A model generated the notes under the pieces. That model ran no database searches, was not told where the DNA came from, and saw nothing but the letters and a program-made list of their open reading frames with translations. A DNA stretch of 64,000 nt, from the NCBI RefSeq assembly GCF_004353905.1, contig NZ_SMOD01000011.1:124001-188000 (forward strand), read 5' to 3'. Shown in pieces: positions 59,253 to 64,000 of the stretch; the stretch's first letter is position 1, and every line of letters begins with the position of its first letter. Both the position numbers and the translations under genes were made by a program. The stretch comes from Paraburkholderia guartelaensis. GTDB taxonomy: Bacteria; Pseudomonadota; Gammaproteobacteria; Burkholderiales; Burkholderiaceae.

Positions 59253-60239
59253 TCAGGGCGTGCCGAGCGTCTCCTTCGGCTTCTGCGTCTTGACGAGCGA
59301 CACCAACACGCCGCCCGCGAGCAGCGCGGTGGTCACGCCAAGGCTGAATAGCGCGGGAATCTTGCCGATGATGCCCACCAGAAAGATCTTCGCGCCGATG
59401 AACACCAGCACGAGCGCGAGCGCATGCTTGAGGTAGTGGAAGCGATGCGCCATGGCCGCGAGCGCAAAGTAGAGCGCGCGCAGGCCGAGCACGGCGAAGA
59501 TGTTGCTCGTATAGACGATGAACGGATCGGTCGTGATCGAGAAAATCGCCGGGATCGAATCGACGGCGAAGATCAGGTCGGCGAACTCGATCATCAGGAG
59601 CGCGAGGAGGAGCGGCGTGGCGAGCAGCGCGGGCTTGCCGGTGCGCGGATGCGCCCGCCGCACGAGGAACGCGCGGCCCTCGTGCTGCGGCGTGACGGGC
59701 AGCTTGCGGCGCAGCCAGCGCAAGAGGGCGCTGTCGTCCACGCCGGGCTCTTCCTTCGAGCCCAGCAGCATCTTCACGCCGGTCACGGCGAGAAATACGC
59801 CGAACACGTACAGCATCCACTCGAACTGCGCGACGAGCGCGGCGCCGAGCCCGACCATCAATGCACGCAGCACCAGCACGCCGACAATGCCCCAGAACAG
59901 CACGCGATGCTGAAGGTGGCGCGGCACCGCAAGCGCGCCGAAAATCGACGCGATCACGAACACGTTATCGAGCGACAGCGACTTTTCGATCAGATAGCCG
60001 GTGATGTATTCGGTCGCGGGCTGCGCGCCGAGCTGCCACCAGACGAAGCCGCCGAACAGGACGCCCACGGCGACATAGCCGAGCGAGAGCCAGAGACTTT
60101 CACGGATGCCGATTTCGTGGTCGTCACGGTGCAGCACGCCGAGGTCGAGTACGAGCAGCACGATCACCACCGCGAGGAAGGCGATCCAGAGCCACGCGGG
60201 CTGACCGAGGAAGGAGGCCGTAGCGATCGGCGCGAGCAT
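59253..60239 (-). CDS. TerC-family integral membrane protein
   Basis: The 328-residue protein has the TerC/Alx signature: LWIAFLAVVIVLLVLDLGVLHR, GYLIEKSLSLDNVFVIASIF with the acidic residue and Asn-Asp, LLMIEFADLIFAVDSIPAIF and IVYTSNIFAVLGLRALYFAL. About eight membrane helices are predicted. TerC-like proteins export manganese or take part in metal stress. The ATG at 60239 has AAAGGATC as ribosome site; the longer frame to 60410 was rejected. No clear yybP-ykoY riboswitch was recognised upstream. It precedes the zinc-ribbon and TerB-like genes on the same strand. Confidence 0.9.
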   Translation of the reverse strand: MLAPIATASFLGQPAWLWIAFLAVVIVLLVLDLGVLHRDDHEIGIRESLWLSLGYVAVGVLFGGFVWWQLGAQPATEYITGYLIEKSLSLDNVFVIASIFGALAVPRHLQHRVLFWGIVGVLVLRALMVGLGAALVAQFEWMLYVFGVFLAVTGVKMLLGSKEEPGVDDSALLRWLRRKLPVTPQHEGRAFLVRRAHPRTGKPALLATPLLLALLMIEFADLIFAVDSIPAIFSITTDPFIVYTSNIFAVLGLRALYFALAAMAHRFHYLKHALALVLVFIGAKIFLVGIIGKIPALFSLGVTTALLAGGVLVSLVKTQKPKETLGTP

Positions 60240-60430
60240 GGTCGATCCTTTGAACGTAGAGTGAAACGTGGCCCTGGTGCGCGTTTTTTGCGAGCACAGC
60301 CGGCCGACTGGGCTTGGCGCCCATACGGTCAAGGATATTGGCGAAGAATGAGCGGTGAATGAGCGGTGCCGGGCAGGCGCTTTCTCTAGCGCCATGCGTT
60401 GGCTCGACACCGGTCAGGCGACCGGCCGCA

Positions 60431-61345
60431 CTAGAACTGGTAATTGATCGAGACGTCGCAAACGCCGCCCGTCTTCGACTGGATGATCGGGCTGTGCGAG
60501 GCGCTCCCGAGCAGGCGCTTGATGGCGCCGTCCGCGCTCACGAACCAATGTTTGTTGACGAAGTACACCATCGTGATGCCGAAGCCGGCCGACTTGAGGC
60601 CCGCGCTCGCGTCGTACTGACGGTAACCCGATGCTGCCGCCTGCTGCGGCGTCACGCCGAACCAGCTCTGCATGTAGTTCGAGTCGGCGAACGTGACCGA
60701 GGGGCCGGCGAACCAGTAGAAGTTCTGGTTGCTGCCCGGCAGCGGCATGTAGGCGCCGAGGTCCGCGATCCAGCCATTCGAGCCGCCGAAGCTGCGCGTG
60801 AAGGCGGTGCGAAACACGAGAGGAAAGTCCTTTGAAATCACGTACTCGCCGGCGATCTTTAATTCTGGCGCCGGGTTGATGTTGCCCATGCCGTGCAGCC
60901 GCGTCGGGTCGTCCTGGCCGCGCCGCCCGAGGTCGTAGACCCCGGCGACGCTCACGCGCCAGTTCGGGCCCTGCAGAACGTTGACGCCGAAGCCTTCGCC
61001 CGTCGAACCGAACAGGATGTCCTTGTAGCGCAGGTCGATGCTCGGCCCGACCAGCGTGTGATAGCGGTCCGAGCCGTCGTAGCGCGGTTCGAAGGTCGCG
61101 CCCACGCCGAGCCGCGCTTCGAAGTCGGGACGGTTCGGCTGAAACATCTTTTCGAGCGGAATGCCTGCGGAATACTGCCATTCGCCGAGCGGCGAGGGGG
61201 TCTGCGCCTCGGCGCGCGGCGCGAGCGCGGCGAGGGCGCATGCCGCGGCGGCGAGAGACGCACGCTGCGTGGCTCGCGAACGGCGCGGCGCCGCTGGTTT
61301 TGTTGTGCTTTTTCTTTGTTGCGCAGTGCGGATTGCGAGTGGCAT
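60431..61345 (-). CDS. MipA/OmpV-family outer membrane protein
   Basis: The 304-residue protein has a long, basic N terminus (about 29 residues) before a hydrophobic core and a cleavage site near AEA at 47, giving a mature start QTPSPLGEW. The body matches MipA/OmpV: ARLGVGATFEPRYDGSDRYH, VGPSIDLRYKDILFG, GMGNINPAPELKIAGEYVI and the final GGVCDVSINYQF ending in Phe. It should be a beta barrel in the outer membrane; MipA interacts with peptidoglycan enzymes in E. coli. A GGAGG site precedes ATG 61345. The signal is longer than normal but no better start was found. It is divergent from leuC across a 640-base gap. Confidence 0.85.
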   Translation of the reverse strand: MPLAIRTAQQRKSTTKPAAPRRSRATQRASLAAAACALAALAPRAEAQTPSPLGEWQYSAGIPLEKMFQPNRPDFEARLGVGATFEPRYDGSDRYHTLVGPSIDLRYKDILFGSTGEGFGVNVLQGPNWRVSVAGVYDLGRRGQDDPTRLHGMGNINPAPELKIAGEYVISKDFPLVFRTAFTRSFGGSNGWIADLGAYMPLPGSNQNFYWFAGPSVTFADSNYMQSWFGVTPQQAAASGYRQYDASAGLKSAGFGITMVYFVNKHWFVSADGAIKRLLGSASHSPIIQSKTGGVCDVSINYQF

Positions 61346-61987
61346 GAAGCCTCCGAGTTTGCCGGGTCGGCCGCGGCGTCGTTTGTTGAGTGCGACGCAC
61401 TCACAACGGAACTCCGCGCGGCCGGGCTCGTCTCGCAAACCTCGTGCCTGACATATGCATGACCGGGAGGCGTCCGCCCCGGCGTCTCGCCGCGTCCGCC
61501 GCAAGCGATGGCTATCAAACGCGGGAAATGAGCCCGGATAATCAGGATTGCGAAATTAATTGCGAAGGCTCCGGCGCACCGTTTTGGAGCACCGCATTCG
61601 CCCCGATTAAACCCTGGCGCCAATTTGCCGTTAGACAGCTATGGACCTCGGCGATGCGGCCCCCCCTGTGTCGCGGAACCCGAAGCCCATGTTTGACCGT
61701 TCTCACAGCGGTAACCAACTTGCGCCGGTCGTGGTCGGGCCGGCGCATCTCTTTTTTGCATCCCCGAATCCTTTCAGCGAGCGGCAAAGCGGCGCTGGCT
61801 ACGGCGTGGCGCAGATCCGCGCCGACGACGCGCACGACGGGTAACGCTGATACAGGTATCGCGACTACCACCCAACTCCCTGTTTTTTATCGCTTTTTTT
61901 CGGAAAAGGCCCTGTGGCGAGCGGATTTCGCGTGGCATAATCGATTCACACCGTATTGCCCCGCAGTCAAACATTTCCCCGCACATC
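61346..61987. other. 642-base gap upstream of leuC, no gene recognised
   Basis: The stretch between the OmpV start and the leuC start has no frame with family resemblance. It includes T-rich runs (61874-61896) and CATAAT at 61936-61941, a plausible -10 for leuC 47 bases before its start codon, with no convincing -35. No leucine-rich leader peptide, T-box or attenuator hairpin was recognised. Confidence 0.55.
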
Positions 61988-63397
61988 ATGGCAAAGACGC
62001 TCTACGACAAATTGTGGGACACGCATGTGGTCCACACGGAAGACGATGGCACGACGATTCTCTACATCGACCGTCATCTGTTGCACGAAGTCACCAGTCC
62101 GCAGGCTTTCGAAGGCCTGAAGATGCACGAGCGCCCGGTGTGGCGCATCAGCGCGAACCTGGCCGTTTCCGACCACAACGTGCCGACCACGGACCGCAGC
62201 CACGGCATTGCCGACCCGGTCTCGAAGCTGCAGGTGGACACGCTCGATTCGAACTGCGATTCCTTCGGCATCACGCAGTTCAAGATGGCCGACCAGCGCC
62301 AGGGCATCGTGCACATCGTCGGTCCGGAACAGGGCGCGACGCTGCCCGGCATGACCATCGTCTGCGGCGACTCGCACACGTCCACGCACGGCGCGTTCGG
62401 TGCGCTCGCGCACGGCATCGGCACGTCTGAAGTCGAGCACGTGCTGGCCACGCAAACGCTGCTGCAAAAGAAGAGCAAGAACATGCTCGTGAAGGTCGAG
62501 GGCCAACTGCCGCGCGGCTGCACCGCGAAGGACATCGTGCTCGCCATCATCGGCAAGATCGGCACGGCAGGCGGCACGGGCTACGCCATGGAGTTCGGCG
62601 GCTCGATGATCCGCAGCCTCACGATGGAAGGCCGCATGACCGTGTGCAACATGGCGATCGAAGGCGGCGCGCGCGCCGGCATGGTCGCCGTGGACGACAC
62701 CACGATCGAATATCTCAAGGGCCGTCCGTACTCGCCGCAAGGCGCGGAGTGGGATCAGGCCGTCGAATACTGGAAGAACTTCCGCACTGACGAAGGCGCG
62801 CACTTCGACCGCGTGGTCGAACTGAGCGCGGCCGACATCGTGCCGCAGGTCACGTGGGGCACGTCGCCGGAAATGGTCACGTCAGTCGACAGCCGTGTGC
62901 CGGATCCCGAGCGTGAGAAGGACCCGGTCAAGCGCGACGCGATGGAACGCGCGCTGCAGTACATGGCGCTCGAACCGAATACGCCGATCGAGTCGATCAA
63001 GCCGGACAAGATTTTCATCGGTTCGTGCACGAATGCGCGCATCGAAGACCTGCGCTCCGCCGCTTACGTCGTGAAGAAGCTCGGCCGCCGCGTGGCGCCG
63101 AATATCCGCCTCGCGATGGTCGTACCGGGCTCGGGTCTCGTGAAGGCGCAAGCCGAGCGCGAAGGCCTCGACAAGGTGTTCACCGAAGCCGGCTTCGAAT
63201 GGCGCGAGCCGGGCTGCTCGATGTGTCTCGCGATGAACGCCGACCGGCTGGAGCCGGGCGAGCGCTGCGCGTCGACCTCGAACCGCAACTTCGAAGGCCG
63301 TCAGGGCGCGGGCGGCCGCACGCACCTCGTGAGCCCGGCCATGGCAGCCGCCGCGGCAATCGAAGGCCATTTCGTCGACATTCGCAAGCTGGGCTGA
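61988..63397 (+). CDS. leuC: 3-isopropylmalate dehydratase large subunit
   Basis: The 469-residue subunit starts MAKTLYDKLWDTHVVH. The [4Fe-4S] ligands are Cys347 in GSCTNARIEDL and Cys410 and Cys413 in GCSMCLAMNAD. CGDSHTSTHGAFGALAHGIGTSEVEHVLATQ and NRNFEGRQGAGGRTHLVSPAM are the family's other landmarks (quoted in part). With LeuD it isomerises 2- to 3-isopropylmalate in leucine biosynthesis. The next gene, leuD, begins 19 bases after the stop. Confidence 0.97.
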   Translation: MAKTLYDKLWDTHVVHTEDDGTTILYIDRHLLHEVTSPQAFEGLKMHERPVWRISANLAVSDHNVPTTDRSHGIADPVSKLQVDTLDSNCDSFGITQFKMADQRQGIVHIVGPEQGATLPGMTIVCGDSHTSTHGAFGALAHGIGTSEVEHVLATQTLLQKKSKNMLVKVEGQLPRGCTAKDIVLAIIGKIGTAGGTGYAMEFGGSMIRSLTMEGRMTVCNMAIEGGARAGMVAVDDTTIEYLKGRPYSPQGAEWDQAVEYWKNFRTDEGAHFDRVVELSAADIVPQVTWGTSPEMVTSVDSRVPDPEREKDPVKRDAMERALQYMALEPNTPIESIKPDKIFIGSCTNARIEDLRSAAYVVKKLGRRVAPNIRLAMVVPGSGLVKAQAEREGLDKVFTEAGFEWREPGCSMCLAMNADRLEPGERCASTSNRNFEGRQGAGGRTHLVSPAMAAAAAIEGHFVDIRKLG

Positions 63398-63415
63398 GCT
63401 GAGGCTACACGGATC

Positions 63416-64000
63416 ATGGAAAAATTCATCGTACACACCGGCGTCGTGGCGCCGCTCGATCGCGAGAATGTCGATACCGACGCGATCATTCCCAAGCAGT
63501 TCCTCAAGTCGATCAAGCGCACCGGCTTCGGCCCGAATGCCTTCGACGAATGGCGTTACCTCGACCACGGCGAGCCGGGCCAGGACAACTCGAAGCGTCC
63601 GCTGAACCCGGACTTCGTGCTGAACCAGCCGCGTTATCAGGGCGCCTCGGTGCTGCTCACGCGCAAGAACTTCGGCTGCGGCAGTTCGCGCGAGCACGCG
63701 CCTTGGGCACTCGACCAGTACGGCTTCCGCGCGATCATCGCGCCGAGCTTCGCGGACATTTTCTATAACAACTGCTTCAAGAACGGCCTGCTGCCGATCG
63801 TGCTTTCCGAAGCGGATGTGGATCACCTGTTCAACGAGACGTACGCGTTCAACGGCTTCCAGGTCACGATCGATCTGGACAAGCAGGTCGTGCGCAAGAC
63901 GGACGGCTCGAAGGAATATCCGTTCGAAGTGGCCGCGTTCCGCCGCTACTGTCTCCTGAACGGCTTCGACGACATCGGCCTCACGCTGCGTCACGCCGAC
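63416..64000 (+). CDS. leuD: 3-isopropylmalate dehydratase small subunit (cut by window edge)
   Basis: The gene starts at ATG 63416 and runs to the window edge with 195 codons visible; the family is about 210-216 residues, so only the last few residues are missing. Landmarks are MEKFIVHTGVVAPLDRENVD, IIPKQFLKSIKRTGFGPNAF, the substrate-binding GCGSSREHAPWALDQYG and FADIFYNNCFKNGLLPI. It completes the leucine isomerase with LeuC, and leuB is likely to follow. A GAGG sequence upstream serves as ribosome site. Confidence 0.95.
   Translation, partial: MEKFIVHTGVVAPLDRENVDTDAIIPKQFLKSIKRTGFGPNAFDEWRYLDHGEPGQDNSKRPLNPDFVLNQPRYQGASVLLTRKNFGCGSSREHAPWALDQYGFRAIIAPSFADIFYNNCFKNGLLPIVLSEADVDHLFNETYAFNGFQVTIDLDKQVVRKTDGSKEYPFEVAAFRRYCLLNGFDDIGLTLRHAD

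Noticed and set aside
60240..60430. Possible manganese (yybP-ykoY) riboswitch before the TerC gene
   Set aside because: The conserved core could not be found in the upstream region on the minus strand.
1..64000. CRISPR array, tRNA or rRNA genes, insertion sequences and prophage genes
   Set aside because: No regularly spaced direct repeats, cloverleaf-type sequences, transposase or integrase motifs were recognised on reading; small divergent elements could still be missed.

Overview
The window looks like a chromosomal segment of a beta-proteobacterium of the Burkholderiales, most like Paraburkholderia, Caballeronia or Burkholderia. The reasons are the high GC, the compact sdhCDAB-sdhE-gltA operon facing an mdh/CoA-ester-lyase/prpD/acnA operon across a GntR gene, followed at some distance by leuC-leuD, the Burkholderia-type trimeric porin, the DUF748 and MgtC proteins, and two methyl-accepting chemotaxis proteins typical of this order. 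Genus cannot be fixed from sequence alone. I see no rRNA, tRNA, CRISPR array, insertion sequence, integrase or prophage gene.

Layout. 1-2955 is the end of a sugar-acid operon (aldo/keto reductase end, lactonase, SDR dehydrogenase, FAH-family hydrolase), best read as the non-phosphorylative L-fucose (or related deoxy-sugar) pathway ending in pyruvate plus lactate. 3045-9975 is a housekeeping mosaic: thioesterase, chemoreceptor, AGE-family sugar isomerase, MgtC protein, two proteins of unknown function, and a flavin reductase-like protein. 9988-17330 is cell envelope and taxis: porin, class A penicillin-binding protein, an acyltransferase of visibly lower GC, and a Cache chemoreceptor. 17609-25966 holds a copper P-type ATPase with a CueR-type promoter, a DUF1254 lipoprotein and a giant AsmA-like DUF748 protein.

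26006-33703 is a MocR-type PLP regulator divergent from a four-gene polyamine-type ABC importer, with a convergent amidase. 33824-39125 is a tightly overlapped efflux operon (tetR, membrane fusion protein, ABC ATPase, ABC-2 permease, outer membrane factor) transcribed leftward from an inverted-repeat operator. An orphan BvgA/FimZ-like response regulator follows at 39289-39903.

40004-53759 is the central-carbon block: acnA, prpD, an MliC-like exported protein, a CitE-like CoA-ester lyase and mdh leftward; a GntR/UTRA regulator, sdhC, sdhD, sdhA, sdhB, sdhE and gltA rightward. A perfect 22-bp palindrome before the GntR gene is a likely operator. Between the two halves lies a 593-bp stretch without a convincing protein gene.

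53876-61345 is another mosaic: VOC protein, perhydrolase-like alpha/beta hydrolase, His-rich lipoprotein followed by a histidine kinase/response regulator pair, a TerB-like protein, a zinc-ribbon protein, a TerC membrane protein and an OmpV/MipA outer membrane protein. The window ends in leuC and a leuD cut by the right edge.

Most genes are ordinary. The best leads are regulatory or architectural: paired TAGGG-AAAA-CCCT palindromes on the promoter of a 51-codon gene, the MocR direct-repeat array beside a transporter/amidase pair, the TCA palindrome with a long mdh leader, FliA-like promoters on both chemoreceptors, and an apparently interrupted OmpA-like fold at the end of the DUF748 protein.
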